DNA from: Ricinus communis
Lineage: Eukaryota > Streptophyta > Magnoliopsida > Malpighiales > Euphorbiaceae
Direction: 5' to 3'
Length of the DNA: 64,000 bases
Assembly: GCF_019578655.1 (NCBI RefSeq)
Contig: NC_063263.1
Coordinates: 17,669,001-17,733,000, forward strand
Each line of letters starts with the position of its first letter. Position 1 is the first letter of the stretch. Both the position numbers and the translations under genes were made by a program. The notes below the pieces were generated by a model. It was not told the origin of the DNA and ran no database searches. It saw only the letters and a program-made list of their open reading frames with translations. Positions 1 through 13,320 of this stretch are shown one piece after another.

Positions 1-3000
1 CTTTTATTATTTATCTATTTTTTATTTTTTAATTTAACCGTAATAAAATAGATATAATCTTATCCTTACCCGCAATCAAGATGTTAAGAGAGACTTAGTG
101 GAGCTCAGAATTTGTGGAAGAATTTCAAAAAATGTATCTCCATATGCCCTTGAATACTAAAAACTACAAGACTTTATCGTCTCTAGAGCCTAAGTCTTTT
201 AAATATGAAAGCAAATGTTAAAAAGAAAAGAAGTATCTTCGTAGGCCATTATTAACTGGAAGAAGTAAAGACTGGTCAGTACGAGTTCCTTTCATATTTA
301 TTTTCCAAGTGGAAGTGTGGATGCAATGGGAAGTCAAGAAGCTCTAGAAAAATCTAAAAAACACATAAATACTGAATATGTAACTATGTGTGTTTGGGTT
401 GGGGGCATGACTTTTAGCTCTTGGGTGCCAATGTAACAGACAAGTGTTTATATGTGTGGTCGTTTTATTGTGTACGGGTTACGGTTGAAATAGGAAGCTA
501 CTTTCTTGTCCATGCAAATTGGACAAGGAAAACTTCAGTCTTGCATTGGGTTCGATGGAATTCCATTGAGGGCAAAACCTCTCAATAGCATATAAAATAC
601 TGCGCCTATTCAGCATGAATTTGCACGCAATGCTTGAATACAAATAGAATTATAGAAATTTTATAGCAGAAAAGATCTCTACATGTTCATTGTTACTAGT
701 CTAGACTACTAATAGTGGGTCGTCTATGCCCAAATTCAGTTCAGTAAATAATACTTCGGTCTCATGTCATTTTACATGCTTTTAAGTTCCAGTGATATTT
801 AATGTAAATATATGCCAAGAATGTTTAATTCAAAAATTTTATGCGTCTAATATTTATTTCTCACTGAACACTTATATTAAAATGTAACTAATAGCAGCTA
901 CTGATTGTATCAGTTTCATTTTAAATCTTATTTTTATTAGCTAATAGTTGTTTTTAACTTTTTTAAATTATTTTAGAACACATTATTCTTGTCAGAATTT
1001 ATTAATCATCAATTGATTACTAACTTCGATCCTAGAGAATTAGATGATATAATCCAACAAAAATCCCTAACAATAACTTAAGCTTACTATAAAAACATAT
1101 CTAATATAAGCACAAGGTGTAGATCTCCTTATTACCAGTTTAGAACAAAGAATTCCAATTGATTAAAAAAATTGACATGTTTCAGTAAAAATAATTTAAC
1201 ATGCAACTCAAAAGAAAAGAAAAAGAATCTAATAAGAAGCATATAGAAACACCCGATCAATTACAAAGTTCTAACTTCTTGAATTCGGATTTCAATTTGA
1301 GTTTAGTTATTAATAATTCTTTTATAATATTTATTTTTTATCTAGATATCATTTTAGCTTGGATAATCTGTTGCACCTAATAGAATATGAATGCCTGAGG
1401 TCTTCCTTATTTTTCAAGGGAAAAATGTAAAGTGATGAGATTTCAAATGACATGAGTTTAAGTTTTTAATACATGATTAATTATTTTTAAAATACACAAA
1501 ATAAAACTAGTATGTCATAGTTCTAATTATTTTCAGACGCTAAATCATCCCTAAATTGATTACAGTTTTATTTTTTATAAATGAAATAGAACTCAAATTT
1601 AAAATGTAATATTTAAATTAATATATGTGTTTATCGCTAGATTAAATATATATAACACTTAATTTATTATGTTTGAGTAATGATATATAAATTTCATGTC
1701 ATAAATTTATTGATACAACCACAACATTAACATCCTATGCTTATAATTCAGAATAAAATACAAATAAGATTTAAGGCACATGTTGATAAAATATTAAGAA
1801 GGTATAAATTCAGCTGAACTAAATACCATGTGTCCTTAAAATTTAACAACATCTTCAATCAAGATGGACATAAATTCTGCATAGTGACAAGACTATGATT
1901 TGGGAGAAGTACATTGTTTAAGGAAATGAATATTGATGACATGACTAAGGTTAATTTTCAGGGAAGCAAGTAGGGTTTGTGCCTGTTTGAGTTTTCCCTC
2001 ATGATAGTTTCTGATCATTTTTGTTAATTAATAATTAGAAAAAGCAGTTCTACCTTTCATAATTGCTGAAGGGGTCAAAAGGCATGTCCCATTCCAAGGA
2101 AATTGGCAGTAACATTTGAAAAGAAAGGGCTATTAATGTTTATAATTGAGATCATATAGTCACTTTATTATCCTTTATGAAACCAACCTTAAACCTTACA
2201 ATTCTATAAAGAAGAAAATCACAAATGGACCATGAACAAGGAAAATCAAGAACAAAATCACCACAGAAAGCAGGAGGAGATCAACTATTTACTCATATTA
2301 CATGCACTTTTGTCAATACAATTTTATATCTTTTCATGTGTCTTCACAAAATAAATGGTTAAATTTTGCTATTCTCTAACAATTTAGAGCACAAGTCAAT
2401 TTAATTCTAAAATTTTCGAACATAAGCAAATTTACATATTTCATATTAGGTATAATTTTAAAATGGAGATTTTTCAGTTAAAAACATATTATCAGCACTA
2501 AGTGAACTTTTAGTGCCATGGTAAATACAACGGCTATCTACTCTATCTTTTTTATTTTTTTTGAAGCCTATCTTATTTATTTTTAATTACAGTGAATACA
2601 AGGGCTATTTACTCTCTATCTTGTTTATTTTTAAGTAATAACATAAAGATTACCTGCTAAATAAGTAAAAAGTTACTTAATTTAACGGTTGGAATTAAAA
2701 GATTCCAATCTAATGATAAATCTAGGACCACTACAAAAGGAATCTAATTTATAATAGTGTATTAACCTATATAACTCGGAGACACACTCTCTTCAGTCAA
2801 TATGGAATTTCGAAGGATCAAACAAAAGTTATGTCCTATTATATACTGTATCACTCATTGGTCTTCCTTAACGATGGGATAATAAATTCATATATAAAAC
2901 CCTATTCCATATTTCTTACCTAAAGGAGATATATTCTATAATCAATACAAATTTGACTAATCATAGGTGGATGCTTTGACTGGATTTTGTGCAATAAATT

Positions 3001-4266
3001 GAAGAATAAATTGAATGGGTCGGCCTTTATCATAGAGTAAAAACTAAAAGCTAATTCAAAGTATGAATAGAAAAGGAACTTCAAACTACTTATAGTGACA
3101 CTTCTCTTTTAGGTTTAGTGTACGAAAATGTATAGATAATAGTGGAGAATCACTCAGCAATGAACAATGAGGCTAATGATCTCCATTAATGCCTTTTAGA
3201 GGTGTATGGTGGTTGAGCAGTAGGTGTGTGGCGGCAAAGCCAAAAAGAAAAAGGTTGCCATTGTCTTGTCTTCTCCTTTTGAATTTATTCTTTGTCTAGA
3301 CGGCAAAGTAGCTCTATGAATTATTAGATTCGGTGGGGTTTTAATGTAAAACAACAAAAATGCCTCTCCCGCGTAAAGAAAAGTAGCAAAAATAAAATAA
3401 AAAACAGCTTTATATCTAAAATTTAAATTTAAAATTTTAATTAAATAAAATTTAATTTGCACGTTTTTAAATTAGAAATAAAACTTTTAATCTAAAAAAA
3501 AAAATACATATAAATTCACGTCCGCATTATATATATAAACTTTTTTGCATGTAAAATTAAATAAACATAAAAGTTTATAAACTGTAAGACAAGAGTTATA
3601 ACTAAAAGCAGTAAAGCACCGAACAATGATGTCTGTGTTTTTTACTTTTGTTTCGTTTTTTGATATTCTAAATTCCTTTTAGAAAAAGAAAGAACCATCT
3701 GGTACTAGTACTGCTTATGGGAGACAAAAATGGAAAGCAAAACATGATATTGATCTTTGACTTCTGCTGCTAGTACTAGTCTCTGTTGTTTCTTTATTCA
3801 GAAATGTAACCAGTAAGAACTGACGCTCATGTTTATATTATAAAAACAATGTTCTAAAAGAGACCCATCAAAACCTGCTAAGAAATTGGCTGCTTCATTT
3901 GATTCTCCATGTATATATAACTTGGTATATATATCCAATTAGTATATGTATATTATGAAGAAATAATTGATATATACTCTATAATTTAAAATTAAAAAAT
4001 ATATATTAATTATTTATTAATTTAGTATATAAATAAAAACACACATCAAATCGTTTAAAATATATAACAGCCGAAGCGACACATTATTGGAGGTTCTTGA
4101 CAAGAGGTGCAGCTTCATACCCTGCACTACTGACTTATACTTACCATTTAATTTAGATTCAGTTTTGGAGACAATGCATTTCTGAAAGAGGCAGTCAATA
4201 AGTTATTGAGAAAAATGGCAGGTTTATGCCTACTTTGAAGTGTTACCGATGTATACGTGCTTGCTG
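1..4266. other. AT-rich intergenic spacer, no gene seen
   Basis: No coding signature, RNA gene or bounded transposon could be supported here. Short open frames (for example on the minus strand at 3196-3462) show no family motif. Confidence 0.6.
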
Positions 4267-4275
4267 AATAACAAA

Positions 4276-5364
4276 GGGAAAATTACCATTACCGCCTTAG
4301 ATTTTTCAAAATTTACAAGTGCAATTTTGAGTTTTTAAAAATGAATTAGTACTCTCTTGAGGTTTATTTCCATTAAATCTTACTCTTTTCCATCTAGTTT
4401 TTTTAGTAAAAAATTTAATTGATGATAAAAAGTTTAATTTGGTCATTAAACTTATTATTAAGTATTAAACTCATTCAAAATCAAATTTTTATTAAATTAT
4501 AAAACTAATTTTTAGGATAATGTAAAATAATGTAATTTTATTTGTAGTATAATATTTATAATTCTAATTTTTAACATAATTTCTTTAAAATATAAAATTA
4601 TAATATGATTTGACCTTTGAGTATAATAGGTCATGTAAAACTCTGTAAATCAAGCATACTAAATAATCAAATGAACATAATAAAATTATTTTGAGGTAAT
4701 AATTGATATATAATAATTTAGGACACATTTATACTTAAATTTAATTACTTGAAAACATTAATAATAATCAAGTTGGACAATTTAAACATATGAATGCATT
4801 ATACATGAAACTCAACTTTGATTTTATAACTAGTACAAAAAAAAAAAATAGAGAATATGCAAATTTTAAAATTTTCAGAATAAAAAAATATTTTATTTTT
4901 ATTCTTCATCATAGTTATCAAAATCTAATATATAAGTTAAACTTATATTATATTAAATCAAGTTAGAGAAAAATATTAAGATGTGGATAAGAATTTAAGT
5001 TATTCAAATTTAAAGAATTTTATGATGTTAGACATGAACAAAATTTGTAATTTAAAAGAATACTAAGGAGTTATATCAATTAAAAATATTAATTTTTTTA
5101 GAAAATAAGATTAAATTATTCTTTCACTAAAATCTAATAATAACTTAAGTCTAGACGAGTTTGATATTTACTAATAAGTTGAAGGGCTAAATTGAACTTT
5201 TTTAATCAATTATACTATTTAACCAGTGGACTAATGAAAGAGTAGACAAAATAAGGTAATAATTAATTGAAACAAATGTCAATAAGGTATTAATTCACTT
5301 TTAAAAATGCAAGATTAGACTTATAAATTTTGATAAATTTCAGGGTGGTAATAGTAATTTTTCC
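4276..5364. mobile_element. Long-TIR Mutator-like MITE (non-autonomous), 1089 bp
   Basis: The left arm from GGGAAAATTACCATTACC is matched in inverted orientation by the right arm, which reads inward as GGAAAAATTACTATTACC. Similarity runs for about 240 bp on each side, including CAAAATTTAYAAGT and TTTAAAARTGAATTA blocks. Flanking 9-bp direct repeats AATAACAAA (4267-4275) and AATAACAGA (5365-5373) match at 8 of 9 positions. Long TIRs plus a 9-bp duplication are the hallmark of the Mutator/MULE superfamily. No transposase frame is present. Confidence 0.8.
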
Positions 5365-5419
5365 AATAACAGATAGGGTGACATTTGGTCATATATATCC
5401 CATGTTACGAAAAGTTATA

Positions 5420-6117
5420 GGCATAACACAGTTTTGGTCCTTGAACTTTGCATGTTTGATTCAGTTCGTCCTTATATTTTAATCGAGTCTTGAAAAATCC
5501 TCAAACTCTTATTTTTATCATCATTAGATCCTTTTGTGACATAAATTAAGTGAATGTATTACACTTTTTGTTAAATGAGAGTTTATATTCAAAAAGTTTG
5601 AATATAAAATATTAGGCAATTCTTTGTTGGTTCACTTTTCCATAACCCCTCTTGTAAATCAATTCTTTGACACTCTTCAAATTAAGGTATTTAAAAATAA
5701 TTCAATCAAGTTAACTGGAGAAACCACAAAGAGAGCACCCATATGTCACATAGGGCTTGATTTTATGCAGCATGTTCATAGCAATAAATAAGGAAAAAGA
5801 AAATATGAAAATGATGCAAAAATCGCTCACAGCATAAATTTCTACATTTGTCAATTGTGAAGGGAACAATATTTTTACTGCACTAAGGCATTATCTTTGG
5901 CATAATTGCTATGGCGAGAGAGTCTTATGGGGAGGAAAGAGAAGTAATCAATTTATTTATTTATTTTTAACTACAATTAGTAATTTCCACTCTCTCACTA
6001 GAAAAGGACCTGATAATGATAAAAACTAAAGTTCAAGGTTCTTTAATGCACAATTGAAATATAAAGACGAATCAAAATAAACAAGCAGAGTTGAGGGACC
6101 CAAAGATGTGTTTAGCC
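5420..6117. mobile_element. Second Mutator-like MITE, 698 bp, next to the first
   Basis: Inverted arms GGCATAACACAG (left) and GGCTAAACACAT (right, read inward) continue for more than 110 bp with blocks such as TTTGGTCC and TTTTTATCATYATYAG. Flanking 9-bp repeats AAAGTTATA (5411-5419) and AAATTTATA (6118-6126) match at 8 of 9. Only 46 bp separate its left duplication from the first MITE's right one. No coding capacity. Confidence 0.78.
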
Positions 6118-7299
6118 AAATTTATATGATGGATCGGGTATTGTATATTAGTAATGATATCAAATCACAATCTAATGAAATGGACATTAATATATGAAAA
6201 AGTAGACAGTGAAAAAGTTTTATTTATTATTAGTGAATAATTTCTTTTATCATTTTTTCTTGTCCGCTTTTATCTATATGTTAGTTTTTTAATGAATTAT
6301 CATTTTATGTTAGATATGACATGAAAGAGCAGATCCATAATGTAACTTCTTTCATTTTAATATGTGTTTGTTTAACATTTTACTATTTGTGATTTACAGA
6401 AAGTTTTAAAATTTATTAGGTACTATATATGGATTAAGAGAAATTACATAAATATATTTATTATGTTGTATTTCTATGATTTGAATATAATTAATGAAAA
6501 AATAATAATATAATATATATTATATTACATCCTTGAATATTTTTAATCTAAATATGTAAAATAATTTTAAAAAATTACATAGCCCGATATCTAAAGATTT
6601 TATTAATAATAATATGAAAATAATATATAATTCACATAATTAACATTTTATAATAATTTTAAGTGATAATTTGATAAAAAAAGGTAAGCTATCAACAAGG
6701 TTTTCAAGTTTGATTTAAACTTCGGTGTATTTAAAACAATGATTAGAAAATGTCGGACGGGATTGTCCGGCCACTCATTCCGATGGCTAAGTCAGTAATG
6801 GTTTTGAATTGTAAAGTATAAAGTAATTTTAGAATAATGAATGTACCTCACATGTTGTGTCACAATCATTTATATAGAGACTGAAGGTCTCTTAATCCTA
6901 CAAGGAGTAGAACTTTATGAATATAAAGTCTCTCAATAGGATTAGTCTTCTTGGTCATACAACAAAATTCTAAGTCGGGTCAGATTTCTAAAAAGAGTTC
7001 GACTATGACTTGGTCTTCAAGACTTCTTGTTGTACTTAAATTTAGATTTAGTCAACCCTGTGTTTCTTAGTTCTGACAATTCGACATGCAATTCTACTCT
7101 TGTTTGCTCGGCCTATTCTTTCATGGTCGGTCTATTCTCTCATGGTCGACCTATTCTTCATGCTCGACCTATATTTTGGTTAGTTATCATTAGCCCCATC
7201 CTTTAGTGAGAGAGTATTTATGCTCGGTAATTGATAACTTCTTGAATGATCTGGATATTCCGGAGATTGGTTAGCAAGCTCGAAAAAATGTTGTTTATC

Positions 7300-7492
7300 G
7301 AGATGCTCTCCTTTGAGCTCATATATTGTTGCTCTCCAATGAGCTCTTATACTTCTACTCTCCAATAAGCTCATTCTTTTACTCTTCTTTGATCTCATGT
7401 ATTGTTGCTCTCTAATGAGTTTGTGTACTTCTATACTTCAATGAGCTCATTAGCTTTTATTCTCCTTTGAGCTCATGTATTGTTGTTCTCCA
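7300..7492. repeat. Degenerate ~78-bp repeats with GAGCTC cores
   Basis: Units containing GAGCTCATGTATTGTTGCTC and TCCAATRAG recur at about 7313, 7391 and 7469, with shorter half-units between. They adjoin and are related in motif (GAGCT, CTCTCC) to the 47-bp array. They look like an older or parallel expansion of the same internal sequence. Confidence 0.55.
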
Positions 7493-8385
7493 ATAAGTTT
7501 GTTATGTGCTTTGGTGCTCGCTCACGAGCTTTGAAGATCGATACTTTGTTATGTGCTTTGGTGCTCTCTCACGAGCTTTGAAGATCAGCAGTTTGTTTTA
7601 TGCTTTAGCGCTCTCTCATGAGCTTTGAAGATCGACTTTTTGTTATGTGCTTTGGTGGTCTCTCATTAGCTTTGGAGATTGACACTTTGTTATGTGCTTT
7701 GGTGCTCTCTAATGAGCTTTGGAGATCAACACTTTGTTATGTGCTTTGATGCTCTCTCATGAGCTTTGGAGATTGACACTTTTTTATATGTGCTTTGGTG
7801 CTTTCTCACGAGCTCTGGAGATCTGCACTTTGTTATGTGCTTTGGTGCCCTCTCATGAGCTTTAAAGATTGATATTATTTTATATGCTTTGGTGCTCTCT
7901 CATGAGCTTTGGACATCACCACTTTTTTTACGTGCTTTGATGCTCTCTCACGAGCTTTGAAGATCGACACTTTATTATGTACTTTGGTACTCTCTTATGA
8001 ACTTCAAAGATCGATATTTTGTTTATGTGCTATGGTGCTCTTTCATGAGCTTTAGAATCAACACTTTGTTATGTGCTTTTGTGCTCTCTCATGAATTTTA
8101 AATATCGATACTTTGTTATGTGCTTTGGAGATCGGTAGATTTTTATGTGCTTTGGTGCTCTCTCATGAGCTTTAAAGATCGACACTTTCTTATGTTCTTT
8201 GATGCTTTCTCATGAGTTTTGGAGATTGACACTTTTTTATATGCTTTGGCGCGCTCTTGTGAGCTTTGAAGATCAGCATTTTATTATGTGCTTTGGTGCT
8301 CTCTCATGAACTTTGAAGATCGGTACTTTTTATATGCTTTAGTGAGCTCTCATGAGCTTTGGAGATCAGCTCTTAACATTCTTTT
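7490..8385. repeat. 47-bp minisatellite array inside the LTR element, about 19 copies
   Basis: A unit of the form GTTATGTGCTTTGGTGCTCT followed by CTCATGAGCTTTGGAGATCG and ACACTTT repeats with period 47 (for example starts at 7501, 7548, 7595, 7642). Copies differ by point changes and small indels. A period of 47 is not a multiple of three, so the array cannot encode a continuous repeat protein. Confidence 0.85.
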
Positions 8386-9227
8386 GTTGTTATTATCATC
8401 TTCAGATCCTCGCTTTTCTTTTTTGGACTGTTGCCTCGTGTGTCCACATGTTCATCTTTCTTGTTTTGATCCTTTTATCGTATCATATTATGATTTTTAT
8501 TGGAGCTAATTGCCAAAGATAAATAAGTGAGATAAGCGTAGTACTTACTTCTTAATGTTGGATGAACTTATAAGTGAAGAATATGAGTGTCCTTACTCGT
8601 CATTATTAGCTTGTGATTTATTTTGCAGAAAAAGACTTCCAATTCTTTTTCCCGCAGACGGCGCCATTTGATAACTTGGTCAAGAAAGATAAGCTATCAA
8701 AAAGGTCTTCAAGTTTGACCCAAGCTTCGATATACCTGAAATAATGGTTAGTGTCCAGCCACTCACTCTGATGGCTAAGTTAGTAATAGTTTTGATTTGT
8801 AAAGTATATAGTAATTGTAGAATAATGGATGTACCTGACATGTTGTGTCACAGTCCTTTATATAAAGATTGAAGGTCTTCTACTCCTACAAGAAGTAGGA
8901 TTTTGTAAAAATAAAGTCTCCCAATCCTATTAGGATTAGTCTTCTTGGTCATATAACAGAATCCTAGGTCAGTCGGATTTCTAATCAGAGTCCGACTATG
9001 AGTTAGTCTTCAAGACTTCTTGTCGTACTTGAATTTGAACTTAGTCAACCCCGCGTTTTTTATTTATTACAACTCGGCATGCAATGTTTGGTCTTGTCTG
9101 CTCGGCCTACTCTATCATGCTCGGTCTACTCTTGTCTAATCAACCTATTATTTCATGGTCGGCCTATTCTCTCATGATCGGCCTATTTTTCATGCTCAAC
9201 CTATATTTTTAATAAGTTATTAATAAG

Positions 9228-10640
9228 AAAATATAGAATCCATACGACTAAAAGTTTCATAAAAAAATATAGTTTATACAACTAAAAGCACTATCCATAT
9301 ACTCAACGCGACTCCAAGTTCCATAAAGTTAAAACGAGAAATGATGCTAGTCCTTGGAACTTTATAATACGAAACAACGCCAATATTAGTATAATAAATT
9401 ATAAATTAATGTGATAAACATCAAACAATACACATATAAGTAAATCATATATTTACCAAAACTCATAAATTTTTTATAAATTAGAAAAAAATATATAAGT
9501 ATTTAATAGACTCATTAATATTAATTTATTTATCTTTTTTAGCGAGAGGTTCAAATATGTGATATTTGTATTTGAGATTTATGTACTTTAAAAACATCTA
9601 ATGGCTCAAATTATCTTATTAGTAAGTTTTTATTCAACAATTGTAATTAAATTTAATAAATGTAATGGCTCAAAATATCTATAACAATTGTCCATGTTAC
9701 TCCGAATCAATTGCCGGGATAAAATGATTGTTCCATTTATATAATTTAAGTTCTATTGGGCCATCCGTACTAAAAAAAAGGACAAAAATAAATATATTTA
9801 AATATATCAATTCATACATGGCAGGATATTGGTTTTACCATCTGCATCCTTTCTCAAACTCTATCGGCCCATAGTTGAGGATTTATAGGTCATGCAACTA
9901 AAGAAACCCATTATGTGAGATTTCTTTGCCTGAAATACTAAAACCACTTTCCATAAACTCCTAGGCCAGCTTGGTAGGCAGTTCCGGGGTACTGGACAAG
10001 GCTCTTCTAAAGCTCTAGGCCCACCAATTCAATTTCCCGGAAAAAGCTACAACTCATTAATCACGAGGATTACAATTAGTTTAATATCCCTATTTCACAC
10101 GAAATTTAATTAAATATTTTATTGATAAATTATATATATTTTATTTATAAATCAAATTTATATTTTCATTTTATAGATATATTTATTATATTTTTTATAA
10201 TAATTATATTAGTCAATTTTTATTTAAATCATTATAATTTCTAATATAAAACTACATAATTAAGAGAATATACATTAAATCTTTTGTATTGATATTAGTT
10301 TGCATATTAAATATAAATATAATACTATTCTAATATATACAAAAGTAGACGTTGTGGTAATGGAGCTGCATGGTGTACGGTTCACAGTTTCCAATTCAAT
10401 TGGTTCCGACTAACTTTTAAAAGTAAAAAAAAAATCAATTAAAATAATATTTTATTTTACGAATTGAAAATGGAGCGGATAGTTCGGTTCCAGCTAAGAA
10501 AAAATTAATATTAAATCAGTATTTTGATTCTGAGCCGATTCCAGTCTGTTTTGGCCAATTCAGTTCTATTTATCCAATTTATAAATTATTGACTTGAATA
10601 TTGAAAACTAAAATAAATAATGTCAGAATCCATGAACTGT
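9228..10640. other. AT-rich spacer; host sequence interrupted by the solo LTR
   Basis: No gene seen. Around 10370-10570, TCGGTTCC/GGTTCCGAC-type motifs resemble the ends of plant DNA transposons, and the solo LTR is inserted just to their right, but no boundaries could be set. Confidence 0.4.
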
Positions 10641-12744
10641 AAAAGTGTAACACCCGAAATTTTTATATATTTAATAATGAGTTTTTATTTAAGTTAATTT
10701 TAGCTTTATTTTTATTCGGTTTAATTGGAATGATTTAAATACAAATTTTGAATGTTAATGTTAGACAAACAAATGAGTTATTTTCCATATCCAATTAGTT
10801 TAATTTTTAAGGAGTTAATTAAATAAATTATTTGAGGAATAAATTATATTTTTATTTGGTTATTCAAAATTTTTCCAAATGTATATATATATAAATAAAA
10901 TTATATATTGAAGAATTATGATAGAAATTGTATGGGATGTTTTTATAAAAGAATTTTGAGAAAATTGGTATTTTAATTGATTAATGGTATTAAATTTTAA
11001 GTTGGAAATTTATTATTTAAATTAATTTTGTGTTAGGACTAAATTGGAGAATTATTTTTGGAATAAGGATTGAGAGTATAATTTTATTTTTATGGGGTTT
11101 TAATGGAAATTTGTGAGTTTGGTATTTTTGTAAATAAATATGTCGAACAGGGATATTTTTGTAATTGTGTATTTTCAATAATTCGGATTTGGCCCAAATT
11201 AATTAGTTAAGGGCTTAATTGAAAGGCTAAAGGAAAGTTTAGGGGTTAAATTGGAATTTTGCTGGATGGAATTGTAAGTAATTAAGAAAGTTGAAGGATC
11301 CAATTGTAATAAGGATAAGTTCGGGGGCCTAATGTCGATATTGAAGGGAAAGAAAATTGGGGAAGAAGAAAAGGGAGAGAGAAGCGGCGAGAGAGAGGAA
11401 GAAGAAGAAGGAGGAGGGCGGGCATCGATCTGCGAAGAAAGCGGCGGCCAGATCGCGACGAGTGGCGGCTTTCGTTCCGGCCTTCCTACCGATCTTGGTG
11501 GCGATCGGCTCCCCTCGAAGAGAGCTTTCTTTTGGCAGCAGCAGCAACGCCTGTGGTGGCCGGAGACGGAAGATCTGATGGACAAAGAAAGTAGGGAGCA
11601 GTTGAGGTTTTTGGATTTTTTCGGTGAGCTCCGGTGAGCTATGGATGATCGGAGGACGTGTCCCGACTCTCCTCAGCTCAAGCTTCGCATTGGCACCGGT
11701 TTCATGGCGATCGGGCTACGTTTGTGAATCAATGGCCGAGATCGTCCGAATATCTTTGGATGATCGGGTATTAGATCGGGAAATCGGAAGCGGGGATCGT
11801 CATCAGCGCGTCGTTGTGAGTCCGATGGTGTGTTCGGATCGTCGATCGGACTCCGGCGGCCGGAGGCGAGTCGACCGAGCGATCGAGCGTCTCGGTAATT
11901 TTCTCTGGCCCGTTGATCTTGGAAATTCTTTGATTTAATTTGTGTCTATTGGTTTATGTTGAGTATTGGATGATAATGTGAGTCAAAAATAATTGTCGGT
12001 CAGTTTGCCTGCCTCGTATTTTGTGTTGTGTGGCGGAGTCGGGAAATAGTGAAGTTTGGGGACCCGACTCCCGTTGTTTGAATTGTTAAGTAATTGTAGT
12101 GTTTTTCTGGCAGGTCCTGGACCCGTTTTGACGGGGGGTAATGTCCGTGTTGTAGGGGAGGTTTTGCCGGATTTTCAGTAGAATTCTCCCGAGTCGAGAT
12201 TCTTAGACAGTCAGTCCTATGAGTCTAAACCTAGGATTAATGATCGATTGTTTCAGCGTTTTGATAAATTATTTTCCGTGACTAGATTGTCCGTTTGTTC
12301 GGCTCGCTCCAACCGAGGCACCGGAGTAGAGCTAGGAGGTCGCCCAATTCTGTGAGTTAAAGTCATTTAATCATTGCACTATTGCTAAGTCTGAATTTAA
12401 TATGCTATTTTGAAAGTCTATGCTTAATATGGTTATTAGTGTCGCAACGTAAATAATTTCACTAGATTATTAATTATTGAAGATAATATAAGTATTATTA
12501 TAGTAATGTTATAATAATACCAAATATTATCAGTTTTCCACATGAGTTGCATGATGTCTTACTCTAAATTGTTAATTGTTATTTTGATATGGTTGAATGA
12601 CTTCTTTAGACAATAATGTTTATTAAATGTGGTGATTGCGATTTGGGAAATGTGGCTTGTAGAACATGCCGCCTGATGGGTTACATCAGGACCGCGTGCG
12701 CACCGGTAATGATCATGGACGGGTAATAAGATTTTTTTATGAGT

Positions 12745-13050
12745 TCGCCCTCGTCGAGCATGGCTCTCTGGGCTGATTTGAGTGAGATGCCGGAGTAAAG
12801 GACCTTGGTCGAGCTTCGCTCTCTGGGCGCCGACTTATTTGAATATTAAGTGAGATCTGGGAGTAAAGGACCTTGGTCGAGCTTCGCTCTCTGGGCGCCG
12901 ACTTATTTGAATATTAAGTGACCGGACTGGAGTTAAGGACCCTGGTCGAGCATTGCTCTCTGGGCACCGGCTTATTTGGATACTTAAGTGACCAGACTGG
13001 AGGTAAGGTCCCTGGTCGAGCATTGCTCTCTGGGCGCCAGTCTTATTGGA
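12745..13050. repeat. 68-70-bp tandem repeats within the solo LTR, about 4 copies
   Basis: GGTCGAGCNTYGCTCTCTGG recurs at 12807, 12875, 12944 and 13014, with a degenerate copy near 12752. Between them lie GGCGCCGACTTATTTGAATA-type spacers. Such subrepeats are common in large plant LTRs. Confidence 0.75.
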
Positions 13051-13159
13051 TTAAGAGAGCCAAAATGGCTACTAGAATTTGGGGTTAGGGTTCTACTGAG
13101 CCACTCGTCCCGTAAAAGTAAAAATATATTTTTATTTATTCATTTATTTATTTATTATG

Positions 13160-13320
13160 GTATTATTATAATATAGGTTGTATTTACGTCCATGGTTGAT
13201 ATATTGATTCGAATGATTAATATTTTCTGTGAAGTAAGCAATAGGGTATGATTATAATATAGGTTGTATGCACGTGCATGGTTTGATGAATAATCTATGT
13301 TTTCTGAGAAGAATGCAATA
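13160..13320. repeat. Imperfect ~90-bp duplication within the solo LTR
   Basis: TTATAATATAGGTTGTA occurs near 13164 and again near 13254, each followed by ACGTSCATGGTT and then a TTTTCTGWGAAG block. The second copy is shorter. Confidence 0.6.

Larger units (their letters stand above)
6664..9222 (-). mobile_element. Non-autonomous LTR retrotransposon (LARD/TRIM-like) with minisatellite interior
   Basis: Two similar direct repeats, 6664-7190 and 8669-9222, share starts TGATAAYTTG and ends AGTTATYA, consistent with LTRs of about 530-550 bp. Flanks TTAAG (6659-6663) and ATAAG (9223-9227) match at 4 of 5, a plausible 5-bp duplication. Orientation is minus. Next to the right LTR, the minus strand reads TGGCGCCGTCTGCGGGA (8650-8666 complement), the kind of primer-binding site seen in many plant Ty3/gypsy elements. 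Next to the left LTR it reads AAAGGATGGGG (7192-7204 complement), a polypurine-like tract. The 1.48-kb interior carries no gag or pol; most of it is tandem repeats. The LTRs have clearly diverged, so the insertion is not recent. Confidence 0.8.

Noticed and set aside
7180..7398. 72-codon minus-strand frame at the retrotransposon edge
   Set aside because: It overlaps the LTR end and the degenerate GAGCTC repeats and has no gag-like features such as a zinc knuckle.
11199..11938. Several overlapping open frames of 70-128 codons on both strands
   Set aside because: They lie in the GC-rich part of a solo LTR with precise boundaries, have low-complexity Ser/Pro or Glu/Arg composition and no known domain.
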